Positions 1 through 9,352 are shown, counted from the stretch's first letter. The stretch is 64,000 bases of DNA from Paenibacillus sp. XY044 (GCF_002257645.1 NZ_NQMO01000004.1:124001-188000); one strand, 5' to 3'. Notes: a model not told the origin generated them from the letters alone. Translations and numbers: made by a program.

Positions 1-383
1 AGAAGGACGTGTTTGATGAGTGTTACAACAGATTGTTAGCTTATTCTACCTACAATGAACCGTATCGTTTTTTTATTAATGGTGATTTTCACCAGTACAA
101 CATTTTGGTCAACGAATAACAGGAATCATTGATAGCAATGGCAAATATGGTGATTTTCTTATCGACCTTGCAACATTAGACTGGCACATAAAAACTCACT
201 TGAAGCTCAATGTGGTCCAAGTATACCAAGATTATTAGCAAGAAGTGGGGAGTACCATACCGAATTTTAAAGAGAGGTTCATGGTGCACAATAGTATAAT
301 GGATTGATAGGATTCGCTTTTATGCAAAGAGGGGATGGAATGATGCTTATTACGAACTCCGTGATGAGCTATTGGATATTTTT
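1..383 (+). pseudogene. Decayed aminoglycoside/macrolide-type phosphotransferase, C-terminal remnant
   Basis: Three reading frames in succession give pieces of one APH-type phosphotransferase. Frame 3 from base 3 ends in FFINGDFHQYNILVNE, which matches the catalytic loop (HGD-x-x-x-x-N; here NGDFHQYN). A one-base shift then gives ITGIIDSNGKYGDFLIDLA, the magnesium-binding (D) segment. A further shift gives [24 protein letters not shown], the usual C-terminal helices. At least two frameshifts and in-frame stops make it non-functional. The remnant reads directly into the 3' end of the oppositely oriented hcp gene, so this boundary is probably a recombination joint. It also starts before the window, so its N-terminal state is unknown. 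Confidence 0.7.
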
Positions 384-1940
384 GACGCCAAGATAAAGCA
401 GGGCAAGCAGCACGATCACCGCTTTTTGCTCGTACCAGGCAATGTTGTAGGAAATCGGCAGTTCGTTGATATCCTCAAGGCCGAATACTTCCTTCAGCTT
501 CAATGCAATGACGACCAGGGAGTAGGAATCATTGCATTGCCCGGCGTCCAGAACCCGCGGAATGCCGCCGATTTCGCCAAGATCCAGCTTATTGTATTTG
601 TATTTGGCACAGCCTGCGGTCAGGATGACCGTGTCCTTGGGAAGTGCAGCTGCAAAATCGGTGTAATAATGGCGGGATTTCATCCGTCCATCGCAGCCGG
701 CCATGACGAAGAATCGGCGGATCACGCCGGATTTCACGGCATCGACGACTTGATCGGCCACGTTCATCACAGCCGCATGGGCGAAGCCGCCGATGATCTC
801 ACCGGTTTCAAGCTCCGTTGGGGGCGGGCACCCTTTCGCTTGCTCGATCAGTACGGAGAAGTCCTTGGCCGCGCCGTCCGCTGCCTCCGGGATATGGCGG
901 ACGCCCGGAAAGCCGGTGTTGCCCGTCGTATAAATGCGGTCCTTATAACTGTCCTTCGGCGGAATGATACAGTTGGTGGTCATCAGAATCAGTCCGTTAA
1001 AAGAGGCAAATTCGCTGTTCTGCTTCCACCAGGCATTTCCGTAATTGCCTACAAAATGCTCATATTTCTTGAAAGCCGGATAATAGTGGGCAGGCAGCAT
1101 TTCACTGTGCGTGTACACGTCCACGCCGGTTCCTTCCGTCTGCTTCAGCAGCTCCTCCAAATCCTTCAGGTCGTGGCCGCTGATGAGAATGCCGGGCCGG
1201 TTTCGAACCCCGATATTAACCTTCGTAACTTCCGGATGTCCATACACGGAGGTGTTCGCTTCATCAAGCATCGCCATGGCGTTTACGCCGTATTTGCCGG
1301 TTTCCATCGTCAAAGCGACCAGATCCTGCACTTCAAGGCTGTCGTCCAGCGTAGCCGCAAGCGCACGGCGCATAAACCGGTTCAATTCGATGTCATCTCG
1401 TTCCAGATGAAGCGCGTGGTACGTATAGGCAGCCATTCCCTTCAAGCCGTACGTAATCAATTCGCGCAGCGAGCGGATGTCTTCGTTGGGGGTGGAGAGG
1501 ACACCAACCGTACGAGCTTTTTCATCCATTGCGGTTTCATGTTCGGTTTCCCAGACGGCAGCATCAGGGAGATGAGCCGTTCCTTCCGCATATTGTTCGT
1601 CATAATAGGCACGCACCTCGCCGCGGAGCGCGATCGCTTCCCGGATTCTCCCCACAAAAACCTCGCGGTCAAAGTTGGCGTTCGTAATGGTTGCAAACAA
1701 GGAGTCCATGATAAACAGCGATACGCGCTGTTCCAGCATTTCCGGCAGCCGGACATCCAGACTGAGATAAGAGATTCCTTTCAGCAGATATATCAGCAAA
1801 TCCTGCAGGTTCGCCACGTCATGCGGTTTCCCGCATACGCCGACAAGGGTGCAGCCGGTTCCTTTGGATGCTTCCTGGCATTGAAAGCAGAACATGGAAG
1901 GCTGATGATTCAAGGACGGCTCTGTCGCGTTATTATTCAT
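369..1940 (-). CDS. hcp: Hybrid cluster protein (hydroxylamine reductase-like), C-terminally truncated
   Basis: Iron-sulfur-oxygen hybrid cluster protein; the family reduces hydroxylamine/nitric oxide and protects against nitrosative stress in the cytoplasm. The N-terminal cysteine motif CFQC-x8-C-x5-C indicates the class with a [4Fe-4S] cluster. The expected hybrid-cluster ligands are visible in [42 protein letters not shown] and WYEQKA. Start chosen at the ATG after GGGGGAG (523 aa) rather than an upstream TTG-like start. Family members continue about 45 residues past LGVKNI, with a GPTxPxF-type segment. Here the frame stops right after LGVKNIQ, where the phosphotransferase remnant begins. 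All cluster ligands remain, but loss of the last helices makes function doubtful. Confidence 0.88.
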   Translation of the reverse strand: MNNNATEPSLNHQPSMFCFQCQEASKGTGCTLVGVCGKPHDVANLQDLLIYLLKGISYLSLDVRLPEMLEQRVSLFIMDSLFATITNANFDREVFVGRIREAIALRGEVRAYYDEQYAEGTAHLPDAAVWETEHETAMDEKARTVGVLSTPNEDIRSLRELITYGLKGMAAYTYHALHLERDDIELNRFMRRALAATLDDSLEVQDLVALTMETGKYGVNAMAMLDEANTSVYGHPEVTKVNIGVRNRPGILISGHDLKDLEELLKQTEGTGVDVYTHSEMLPAHYYPAFKKYEHFVGNYGNAWWKQNSEFASFNGLILMTTNCIIPPKDSYKDRIYTTGNTGFPGVRHIPEAADGAAKDFSVLIEQAKGCPPPTELETGEIIGGFAHAAVMNVADQVVDAVKSGVIRRFFVMAGCDGRMKSRHYYTDFAAALPKDTVILTAGCAKYKYNKLDLGEIGGIPRVLDAGQCNDSYSLVVIALKLKEVFGLEDINELPISYNIAWYEQKAVIVLLALLYLGVKNIQ

Positions 1941-2016
1941 GATTTCTCCCCCGTTTCGTGAGTGATTTATCATTAAGATCAACATACTTCCGCGTTGTCA
2001 TTTGACTGTCAGAAAC

Positions 2017-2060
2017 AGTATACTCCGCTGCGATCACCGAAAAAGTGATAAAAATCACTA
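2017..2060 (-). promoter_or_regulatory. Putative FNR/CRP-family site and -10 element for hcp
   Basis: A perfect palindrome AGTGAT-AAAA-ATCACT (2045-2060) fits the FNR/CRP pattern (x)GTGA-N6-TCAC(x). On the same strand as hcp a TATACT -10 element lies at 2022-2017, giving a transcription start near 2010. The palindrome centre (2052.5) would then sit near -42.5, the classic class II activator position. Anaerobic or nitrosative control of hcp by FNR-like proteins is known in other bacteria. The assignment here is inference. Confidence 0.6.
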
Positions 2061-2071
2061 AGGGACAAACG

Positions 2072-2273
2072 AACATGACATACGATCCGGGGGTGAAGAA
2101 CTAAAGGGTACCGCTCGGCGACTGGCCGAAATAGATGGACAATCAAGACCCCTGCTCAAGGAAGAAATAAAGAAATGCTTGGCGGGTTTGGAAAAGAAGT
2201 GGAAGCGGCGTTGGTTGATTTTGAAACGAGGGACCTCGATGATTTGTTCCGGTTCGTAAGGATAGAAGTGTGA
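2072..2273 (+). pseudogene. Possible frameshifted small gene, unrecognised
   Basis: One frame reads ELKGTARRLAEIDGQSRPLL and continues with charged helical sequence. Near 2185 the plausible coding frame shifts to EVEAALVDFETRDLDDLF and ends FRFVRIEV at a TGA. The two parts have coherent helical composition, but no single frame covers them and no good start is visible. I do not recognise the family. It may be chance. Confidence 0.25.
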
Positions 2274-2414
2274 CACCGAAACGAAGGAGAATGAAAATGC
2301 AGACTTTGTGGGTTGTTTTTTAGCAGGGGGTTATTCATACTGAACAGAGGTGCAATGAACCACGATATTATTTTTCAAAAAAAGAAAGCTTGGTTTGAGA
2401 ATAGAGGAGGAACC

Positions 2415-2984
2415 ATGTCCTGGAGTAAATTGAAGCAGCAGCTGGAGAGTTTTCTCAGTCCTGCGTTAGTTGGAAGGGTTGAATACCGTGCAACGGGTTA
2501 TCGTTATTTGCCTGATAAAGCAGGGCTTTGTTATATTTCGGTAGATAAAAGGGACGTCCTCCGAATGAATGATAAAGCGAGTCCAATATGGTGGTATCAG
2601 ACGGAGCTGGAAATTAAGAATGATCCCGATATCCAAATTCCGATCAGCGATGAAGAAATGGAAGCGGTCAGAAAGGATACCAAGGGAACCGTTCCGGAGG
2701 ATCGTCTAAAAGTTATTGCCAGAAACCGAAAAATATCAGGATATGCCAAGGAGCTTATGTCAGCACAGGCTTCATTAAGCAAATCCAATTTTGTCGCTCT
2801 AGCTAATCAATTTTTATCTACTTCTATAGAAGAAAGCATGGAGAGCAAGGATATTTTACTGAATATTCTGGCCTTAGTGGACAGACGCGTTGGGAAAAAG
2901 CGGATTTTGAACATGTCCGAGAAGATGAAGTTAAAGCATCCTGTTGTGCAGTATTTTTATGAGCTGCGGCGCAGCACATGTTGA
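2415..2984 (+). CDS. SF0329-family conserved hypothetical protein
   Basis: 189-residue cytoplasmic protein with no signal peptide or membrane segment. Start set at the ATG after AGAGGAGG (2404-2410), giving MSWSKLKQQLESFL; upstream in-frame starts lack a ribosome site. The N-terminal third (RVEYRATGYRYLPDKAGLCY) is typical of the widespread SF0329 family, whose function is unknown. The rest is mostly helical and basic. It stands alone between the hcp promoter region and the foldback at 3012-3119. The family name is from memory of similar annotated proteins, so the assignment is moderate. Confidence 0.75.
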   Translation: MSWSKLKQQLESFLSPALVGRVEYRATGYRYLPDKAGLCYISVDKRDVLRMNDKASPIWWYQTELEIKNDPDIQIPISDEEMEAVRKDTKGTVPEDRLKVIARNRKISGYAKELMSAQASLSKSNFVALANQFLSTSIEESMESKDILLNILALVDRRVGKKRILNMSEKMKLKHPVVQYFYELRRSTC

Positions 2985-3011
2985 GAATCTATAACCTTCG
3001 TATTTGACGAG

Positions 3012-3125
3012 AACCCCGTCTATATCGATTGAACTAGAGTTTTACATCGAACTTTCGGTTATAACCGCTCGGTAGCGGCCTATAACATGGTTTTAGTTCA
3101 TTCGATATAGCGAAGGGTTTTTGTT
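3012..3125. repeat. Foldback inverted repeat, possible terminator or small mobile hairpin
   Basis: Left arm 3012-3036 (aaccccgtctatatcg, then attgaacta) pairs imperfectly with right arm 3094-3119, which ends cgaagggtt followed by a short T-run. A second stem lies inside: gttata-accgct (3058-3069) with agcggc-ctataac (3074-3085). The whole forms a nested cruciform of about 108 bases. It could serve as a terminator for the SF0329 gene; the length is more like a MITE or REP-type hairpin. Confidence 0.5.
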
Positions 3126-3177
3126 TCGTTTATACTGATATAGCCAATTTTACTTTCTAGGAGTTGTCTGACGAACT

Positions 3178-4359
3178 ATGAACAAGAAAGAAATCGCGCA
3201 CATTCGCAAGCAGTTTAAGATGGATAATGAATTGATGAAGATTTTCGATATTCTGAACGTGTACATTATGAAAGAAACGAACGAGGTTTATCACTGGGAG
3301 CGGAATCCCTTTGAGTTAGTGGACCGGGAGAAGCAGGAGCTGTACATGGGCAATTTCAAAAAGCTGCTGACCGGTGAACTGGATCATAAGCTGTTCGAGC
3401 TCAAGTTTCAGGAGGAAGCGGAGGAGCCTTCAAAGGTGCTGCTTCACCAAGCGATCCAGACGGGAGATCCCGAGGAGTGGCAGGATCTGATGATGCTGCT
3501 CGTGAACAAAATGTTGGCGGACACGACGTATGAACGGGATACGGTCATCACGTTCGTACGCGGACAATACTACCGGCCGACCAAGGCGAGGAATGATGCA
3601 GCGGAGGAGACCGGGAACGACGAGGTGTTCGGACATCCGTTCATTCTATGCAGCGTGAACTCTACGGAGAAGCAGCGGAAGGCGCTCTTGTTCGACTATG
3701 TGGAGAGAGAGTTTAAGTACAACGTCATTGTCGATCCGATTATCAAGCTCAGCACTCCGGAGCAAGGGTTCTTCTATCCCAGCGTGACGGACAATTACTC
3801 CGACGTGAACCGGGTTCTCTATGCTACGGGGAAATCGAATGATCCGAATGAGCGTTTCATCTCTGAGGTGTTGAATGCGGAACGGTCTGTGACGGCCATG
3901 GAAGAGCGAGAGATCTTTGAAGACATCGTGAAGGAAGTGGCGGGTGAACAGCTGGACTCTGCCACGATCGCGCACGTGTATGAGGAGATCCATCAAGTAA
4001 TTGAATCCCACCAGGATGAGGAAGAACCGGCGAAGCTGGATTATACCGATGTGGAACGCGTGCTGACCGCAAGCGGCGTGGATAACGTGACCAAGGAAGC
4101 CGTGGAACGGGCGTTTGAAACCATCGTTGACGATAAGAACTATGAACTGAAGGCGAATAGCGTGATCCCGAAATTCACGTCCAAATCGATCAAGATCGAT
4201 ACCAAGGTAGCCACGATTACCATCAGTCCACAGGATTTAAGATATATTAAGCAGGTGAGCTTTCAAGGCAAACGCTGCATTATGATTGAGGTTGACGAAG
4301 ATACCGTCATCGAGGGCTTTACGCTCACGACAGAGACGTTATTGGAAAAAGCGGATTGA
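3178..4359 (+). CDS. DUF4317 family protein
   Basis: 393-residue cytoplasmic protein with the hallmark N-terminus MNKKEIAHIRKQFKMDN of the DUF4317 family, common in Firmicutes and of unknown function. It is rich in acidic residues through the middle (ERSVTAMEEREIFEDIV, HQDEEEP). It has no signal peptide, membrane segment or known catalytic motif. The start follows a weak site (TAGGAG at 3160). It ends about 60 bases before a strong terminator, so it is probably monocistronic. Full family length, no sign of damage. Confidence 0.8.
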   Translation: MNKKEIAHIRKQFKMDNELMKIFDILNVYIMKETNEVYHWERNPFELVDREKQELYMGNFKKLLTGELDHKLFELKFQEEAEEPSKVLLHQAIQTGDPEEWQDLMMLLVNKMLADTTYERDTVITFVRGQYYRPTKARNDAAEETGNDEVFGHPFILCSVNSTEKQRKALLFDYVEREFKYNVIVDPIIKLSTPEQGFFYPSVTDNYSDVNRVLYATGKSNDPNERFISEVLNAERSVTAMEEREIFEDIVKEVAGEQLDSATIAHVYEEIHQVIESHQDEEEPAKLDYTDVERVLTASGVDNVTKEAVERAFETIVDDKNYELKANSVIPKFTSKSIKIDTKVATITISPQDLRYIKQVSFQGKRCIMIEVDEDTVIEGFTLTTETLLEKAD

Positions 4360-4418
4360 AGCGATAAGAGCTTTTGAATTGGATTACGCATACGTCATAC
4401 TAATAGTCTAAGGAGATG

Positions 4419-4470
4419 CTCCCCTTACGGAGGCAGGTTTTATGATCTGTCTACCGTGAGGGGTTTTTTT
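4419..4470 (+). terminator. Rho-independent terminator after DUF4317 gene
   Basis: CCCCTTACGG (4421-4430) pairs with CCGTGAGGGG (4454-4463, one G-T pair) and is followed by seven T residues. The loop contains a smaller potential stem (aggcag/ctgtct). No gene was seen between here and 4645. Confidence 0.85.
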
Positions 4471-4644
4471 ATGCTTGGTTTATTGAGTCTATTATATAAG
4501 AGGAGAAAATCATTCATGATCCCATTTGATCCATGTCAGTGACTCGGGCAAATGAAAAACGCTCCTCACAAACGATGGAGTGAAGCTCGTTTGGAGAAGC
4601 GCAGCTGTACATATGATTTCGGTGAATATGGACTTAAGAGGCTA

Positions 4645-5925
4645 TTATAGAAGGCCCTTGTCCATAGCTTTGCATATCAAGGTTGCGAACAAGCTGTTGG
4701 ACCATGCGAACCAAGGGCGGCTGAAATCGCTTGGATCATCCGGGTGGAAGCCTTCGTGCATATAACCTGTATCGGCATCGGTGTCAATCAAAGTCTGGAT
4801 CAGTTCCTTGATCTCTTCAGGATGGCTCGAGGTCAATGCTTGAACAGACAATGCCATATGCCATACATAACCGCCCGGTGTATGCGGGCTGCCGATTCCT
4901 TTGGCATATTTGCCCTCAAAGTAGTATGGATTGTCGAAACTAAGCGCAAACCGGCGGGTATTCTGGTAAATCGGATCGGCGATATCGGTGTAGCCGATGT
5001 ACGGAATCGTAATCAATCCCGGCGTACCTGCATCGTCCATCAGGCAGTAGTTGCCGTAGCCATCCGTTTCGTAGGCGTAGATTTTCCCGAATTTAGGATG
5101 ATCAACGATCCCGTAAGTTTGGATGCCAAAGTCAATTTCGTTACGCAGCTTCTCGGCGCGTGCGGCAAGACGGGCATCGTTGTAAATTTCGGTCGCCATC
5201 TCCATGATATGACCGAGGATAACGACAGCGAACATATTGCCTGGAATATTGTAGCCGTACAGATTCGCGTCATCGCTTGGACGGAAGCCGGACCAGGTCA
5301 TCCCGGTGTAGTTAGACGGAAGTCCGCGGCCGTTGTTCTGCAGAGTTTCCGTATGCAGCTTGGTTTGCCGGGTGAAGTGGTACAGCGACTTTTGGTCATG
5401 ATGCTGTTCGGTAATCATGACATTTACGATAGAAGTGAGCGCCTGGTATACCTCATTCGTGAATACATCGGTTATGCCGGTTTCTTTCCAGTAGGAGTAA
5501 AGAAGCTGCACCGGGAAGCAGAGGGAGTCGATCTCGTATTTGCGCTCCCACATCCATGGATTCAGGTCGCAATCGTCCGTGTCTCTGTAGTGCTTATCGT
5601 TAGCCGTCTCATTAAACGCATTCGCATACGGATCGATGTTGATGTAGAACATTTGGCGGGAGATGAGTCCGCCGATGATGCGCTGCAGTTCCTTGTCATG
5701 TTTAGCAAAAGGAATATAGTGGCGAACCTGCTCTGTGGAATCGCGCAGCCACATGGCCGGAATGTCCCCGGTAATTACGAAGGTCGTGCCGTCATCCAGC
5801 AGTTTCGTCGTTGTTTCCAACGTATTAGGGAAGGTGTTTCTGAAAAGCTGCTGCAGCTTAGGGTTATGCGCCAGTTTCTGATCCATTTCATTCAGAAATT
5901 GTGCTATCGAAGCAGGTAAATTCAT
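4645..5925 (-). CDS. Glycoside hydrolase family 125, exo-alpha-1,6-mannosidase
   Basis: 426-residue metal-independent exo-alpha-1,6-mannosidase of family GH125, expected to trim alpha-1,6-mannose from N-glycan or mannan fragments. Signature segments: TGDIPAMWLRDSTEQV (residues 52-67), DTDDCDLNPWMWERKYEID (115-133), GFRPSDDANLYGYNIPGN (213-230), GSPHTPGGYVWHMALS (345-360) and YMHEGFHPDD (388-397). By comparison with the pneumococcal enzyme (catalytic Asp220 and Glu393, from memory), D218/D219 and E391 are the likely acid and base. No signal peptide, so cytoplasmic. The ATG follows GGAGGAG. It lies 20 bases downstream of the GH38 gene on the same strand, so the two are one operon acting on imported mannosides. 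Confidence 0.92.
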   Translation of the reverse strand: MNLPASIAQFLNEMDQKLAHNPKLQQLFRNTFPNTLETTTKLLDDGTTFVITGDIPAMWLRDSTEQVRHYIPFAKHDKELQRIIGGLISRQMFYINIDPYANAFNETANDKHYRDTDDCDLNPWMWERKYEIDSLCFPVQLLYSYWKETGITDVFTNEVYQALTSIVNVMITEQHHDQKSLYHFTRQTKLHTETLQNNGRGLPSNYTGMTWSGFRPSDDANLYGYNIPGNMFAVVILGHIMEMATEIYNDARLAARAEKLRNEIDFGIQTYGIVDHPKFGKIYAYETDGYGNYCLMDDAGTPGLITIPYIGYTDIADPIYQNTRRFALSFDNPYYFEGKYAKGIGSPHTPGGYVWHMALSVQALTSSHPEEIKELIQTLIDTDADTGYMHEGFHPDDPSDFSRPWFAWSNSLFATLICKAMDKGLL

Positions 5926-5945
5926 GAGTCTGTCTCCTCCGTAAA

Positions 5946-8699
5946 TTATGATGGTTTGATCTGTAGGGCATAGGTAACAATTTGGCATTTCCCTACGGTT
6001 TGCTTGATGGTTTGCGCCTCTAGCGGAATTTCATCATGCCGTCGTTCCAGAATATCGCTGTGATAAGCGGAAGCGATGGGGAATTGAGCCGTTAGGGACA
6101 ATTCCTCATCATGCTTGGCCAAATTAAAGAATCGAACGACGGCATCATCATTTGCAAGAGACATTTTCAATGCCGATAGCGCCAGCGTACTGCCGTTCCA
6201 GTTCAGCATTTGATAATTAGCCGGCAGGGCGCCTTGCTGATGCGCGGTTTGCGTATGAAACCATGGTGTCTGGAATTGATAGGCTTCAGCGAATACGCCG
6301 GATTCAATGACCGTGCCCTGATGCGGATAGATGGCGTACTTCACGATATGTTCACCGAGACACTGGGCTTCAGGAGTGGCGAATACTCCCCAGTCGCCGA
6401 GCTCCGATACGCTGCGGAGCAAAGTAATGGCGATCGTGTTATTGCCGTCGCGCAGCACTTCATATTCATTTAATCCTTGGTTGGCTACCGTAAGTCCTGC
6501 AGCTCCGTCGGAGATGCTAACGAATGCTTGCTGATGCTGAGCATTGCTTGGATTGAGCCATTCTTCGGCAGGGGTGATATCGCGTTCAGCTGCTTCGAAG
6601 ATCGAGTCAGCCAAGCAGGTATCGCTATGGAGTCCGGTCGGGAAAAGGACGCGCAGCCGGTGATCGGCAGCATGGTTGTTAAAGGACGTCGATACGAGTA
6701 CTCCTCTGCCGGACTGTTCCAGGCTGAGCTGTGTCACAAGCTTCAGTGTAACCGTCTCCTCTGAACGGGAGGCTGTCCGCTTGCGGAATGGAATCATCTT
6801 GCGCTTCTCCTCTTCAAAGATGGAGGAGGCGGAAGCCGGAATATTCCATTGATGAACGATTTCATACGTAGCCCGATAAGCTTCAGATTCAATTAACGTA
6901 ATCTTCGCAGGCTGACCTTTGGTTGTTATGGCCGTATCCCCATCGGGCTGCCGGAATACATATTCATTGCCTAAATCTCCGCAATTCTCGTAGACTCCAA
7001 GAGCTGCATAAGTTCTTCCGGTCGTCTTATCGGTAATATCATAAGATCCGTCTTGGTGAATGGTAACGGCCAGGAACGGATTGGACATGCCGGACTCTGT
7101 TACGACAAGCTGGCTTTTCGGGAGCTCCAATTTCCGGGCTGGCCCGTTAACCCATGCAAAAGTCTTAAAGCCCATTGCAGGTACCTTTTGCGCTTCGAAG
7201 GTCAGCAATATTTTCCGGGCCATGTAGGGCTGTCTGAATTGATCCTTCGGTAATTCGTAACCGAACTGCACACCTAAATCCTCTGCCTTGACATGAATGC
7301 TATTGCCTTGATCATCAAGCAAGACCCCTGACTGCAAATTCAGTTCGATTTGATCCAGACGCTCCGCAATGGCTGGCGGATTCGGACCCTCCTTGAAGTA
7401 TGACTTCTCTACGATCAGCTCCGCCTGCACGGTTCCGGTACGCTCCCAGCCCGTCATGTTGTAGATGGTGATAGGCTTGCTGCCTTTAGGCCAGCCCTTC
7501 ACATCTGCCGTATTGATCTGGGCCGCAACGGCTTGCAGGCTTTCATCGATGATCGCCTCGGTCATATGTCTGCTCTTGTCGAAGCGTGCAACCATCTCGC
7601 GGTGAACCTCATCTACGCTGCAGCCGCAAATACTGTCATGCGGATGATTCTGCATCAGCGTCTTCCAGGCATAGGTAAGCAGCTGATGGGGATATTCTTT
7701 ACCCCCAGCAAGATGCGCCAGCGTTGCTAATGGCTCTGCGCCCTTCTCCAGCAGGGTTTGCCCCAGCTGATTCAATTGCTTCAGATATATTCGTGCAGAA
7801 GCCGTGTTCACGAGCGTCCCCCAGCCGTCCGTATGCTGGCTGCGCAGCTCGCCCTGAATGGTTACCAGGTCGTCAGGCAGCTGTCTTTGAAGGGAGTCCA
7901 GGTAGTCATCGAAGGTAGAATGCACGAAATCGACGTCAGGATATAGCTCTTTTGCCAGATCCATCGCATCTCCAAGATCGCGCTGGATCGGTTGATGGTC
8001 GCATCCATTCATGAATAGCAAATTGGGCGTCGAAGCGTATTTCTCTACATCGCCGAGCTTCTTGTCCCAGAAGGTCCGGGCTTCGGCAGGATCGGACGGA
8101 ATTTCATTACCGTTACTGTACCAGTTGGCAAACAGTACGCCGATGACTTTAGATCCATCCGGAGATTCCCAGTACATCTCCGAATAGGGCGATTCATAGC
8201 TGGTGCCAATCGGATCGATGACGACGTTATCGAAGCCGGTCGGCTTGACGCCGCGGCCGAATACAGCCGCTGTAATGTCTGCTTGCTTCAGCAATTGAGG
8301 GGCTTGTCCCATGTTGCCAAAAGAATCGGGGAAATAGCCCAGCTTGGAAATGACGCCGTATTTGGCAGCATCCTGATGGCCGATGAGCAGATTGCGAACG
8401 TTAGCTTCCGAGCTTGTCAGAAATTCGTCCTGCAAGATGTACCATGGGCCGATAATAATCCGTCCTTCGGTAATGTATTTTTCCAGCTGTTCTCTTTTCT
8501 CGGGATGAATTTGTAAATAGTCCTCAATAATGATGGTTTGACCGTCCAGATGGAAGTAACGGTAACGAGGATCTTCCTCCATGGTGTCTAACAGACCGTT
8601 CATCAGTTCCGTCAACAAATAATGATGACGCTCATAAGGCATGTACCACTCACGATCCCAATGGCTATGCGAGATCACATGAGCTGTTTTTCGGGTCAT
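5946..8699 (-). CDS. Glycoside hydrolase family 38 alpha-mannosidase
   Basis: 917-residue zinc-dependent retaining alpha-mannosidase. HSHWDREW at residues 11-18 supplies zinc ligands (H13, D15). YFPDSFGNMGQ near residues 122-132 carries the catalytic nucleophile Asp. NHPHDSICGCSVDEVH near 350 carries a further zinc ligand and active-site residues. The C-terminal half is the usual beta-rich GH38 region. No signal peptide, hence cytoplasmic. The ATG is preceded by GGAGG at a slightly long spacing. First gene of a two-gene operon with GH125, divergent from the transporter operon at 9353. Bacterial homologues act on alpha-mannosides or mannosylglycerate; the GH125/GH130 context favours N-glycan or mannan oligosaccharides. 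Confidence 0.92.
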   Translation of the reverse strand: MTRKTAHVISHSHWDREWYMPYERHHYLLTELMNGLLDTMEEDPRYRYFHLDGQTIIIEDYLQIHPEKREQLEKYITEGRIIIGPWYILQDEFLTSSEANVRNLLIGHQDAAKYGVISKLGYFPDSFGNMGQAPQLLKQADITAAVFGRGVKPTGFDNVVIDPIGTSYESPYSEMYWESPDGSKVIGVLFANWYSNGNEIPSDPAEARTFWDKKLGDVEKYASTPNLLFMNGCDHQPIQRDLGDAMDLAKELYPDVDFVHSTFDDYLDSLQRQLPDDLVTIQGELRSQHTDGWGTLVNTASARIYLKQLNQLGQTLLEKGAEPLATLAHLAGGKEYPHQLLTYAWKTLMQNHPHDSICGCSVDEVHREMVARFDKSRHMTEAIIDESLQAVAAQINTADVKGWPKGSKPITIYNMTGWERTGTVQAELIVEKSYFKEGPNPPAIAERLDQIELNLQSGVLLDDQGNSIHVKAEDLGVQFGYELPKDQFRQPYMARKILLTFEAQKVPAMGFKTFAWVNGPARKLELPKSQLVVTESGMSNPFLAVTIHQDGSYDITDKTTGRTYAALGVYENCGDLGNEYVFRQPDGDTAITTKGQPAKITLIESEAYRATYEIVHQWNIPASASSIFEEEKRKMIPFRKRTASRSEETVTLKLVTQLSLEQSGRGVLVSTSFNNHAADHRLRVLFPTGLHSDTCLADSIFEAAERDITPAEEWLNPSNAQHQQAFVSISDGAAGLTVANQGLNEYEVLRDGNNTIAITLLRSVSELGDWGVFATPEAQCLGEHIVKYAIYPHQGTVIESGVFAEAYQFQTPWFHTQTAHQQGALPANYQMLNWNGSTLALSALKMSLANDDAVVRFFNLAKHDEELSLTAQFPIASAYHSDILERRHDEIPLEAQTIKQTVGKCQIVTYALQIKPS

Positions 8700-9041
8700 A
8701 ACAATAGCGCCTCCTAGTAATAGTTAAGCTGTGATAACCATGTCAGTGCAGCATTCTTATGGGTGCACAACATGTATGCGTGTACAAAATGACGTTTTGT
8801 CAGGGCTCGAGTTGTCCAGGCTGGAGCTGCCTGGCACGAACGACTTCCTTAGACAGATTCACACAACTTCATTGAATTGACAATATGTATGATTTGCACG
8901 CTCTAACGCCTGAAAAAACAACATAGCTGTACCTGAAAAAATCATATTCGTGAACAGCAGCGGCAGCCCGCTGACCGCCGCCCTGATGGTGCAATGAACG
9001 TATACTTCCTATTTGTATCAAGGAATTTGGAGTGCCGTGGT
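8700..9041. other. Divergent intergenic region, GH38 side
   Basis: Contains no convincing gene. A palindrome ACAAAA-TGACG-TTTTGT at 8784-8800, 85-100 bases before the GH38 start, may be an operator. A direct repeat CCTGAAAAAA occurs at about 8909 and 8932. A short open stretch near 8940-8998 (KIIFVNSSGSPLTAALMVQ, stop) looks like a chance or relic reading frame; I cannot assign it. Confidence 0.4.
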
Positions 9042-9112
9042 TGACAATGTAGAATCCACATATTTACGGTGATTAGCTGTTTTCTCTACAATTTTGTTGG
9101 TAAGCGTTAGCA
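9042..9112 (+). promoter_or_regulatory. Regulated promoter: shared 27-bp activator-type box, -10 and cre-like site
   Basis: The 27-base box 9042-9068 begins TGACAA and ends ACATATTTACG; a near-identical box stands at 15053-15079. Its end, TTACGG (9064-9069), is a weak -35, 17 bases before TACAAT (9087-9092). GGTAAGCGTTAGCA (9099-9112), at the expected transcription start, matches the CcpA cre consensus except for its first T. The arrangement suggests activation by the nearby AraC-type sensor and catabolite repression by CcpA. The pairing with the second copy is seen directly; the roles are inferred. Confidence 0.65.
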
Positions 9113-9122
9113 GTGATACTCG

Positions 9123-9238
9123 AGGATTTTGCAAAAACCAAAGAGCGACTTTCAATCAGCAATATATAGAGCGAAACGGTTTAGTTCGTCTATATATATG
9201 TACCCGGGAGCGGCTGAAATCGAATTTTGCAAAATCCT
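9123..9238 (+). other. Long structured 5' leader of the mannoside transporter operon
   Basis: AGGATTTTGCAAAA at about 9125-9138 is repeated in perfect inversion at about 9223-9237. The enclosed part folds again (atatatag-a-gcgaa with ttcg-t-ctatatat). This would form a long stem in the untranslated leader of roughly 250 bases between the predicted start near 9099 and the ATG at 9353. It could act in mRNA stability or attenuation; no T-run follows, so it is not a simple terminator. Confidence 0.5.
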
Positions 9239-9352
9239 GACTCATCAATTCTTGGCGTGAATATCGGTATGAACCGGATTGAGGAGTGCCCGTTTTCGGG
9301 CTGGATGACAGCAAGTACTAGAACAAGCAAGGAAAGGAGAGGGACTTAGGAC

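Noticed and set aside
372-1961. Long plus-strand open frame (529 codons) opposite hcp
   Set aside because: It mirrors the real hcp frame; low-complexity shadow composition, no ribosome site, and hcp motifs are unambiguous on the other strand.
4744-5919. 391-codon plus-strand frame opposite GH125
   Set aside because: Antisense shadow of a clear GH125 gene with no family features or start site.
8940-8998. Short frame KIIFVNSSGSPLTAALMVQ considered as a phosphatase remnant
   Set aside because: Too short, lacks the C-x5-R signature, and no neighbouring frame extends it.
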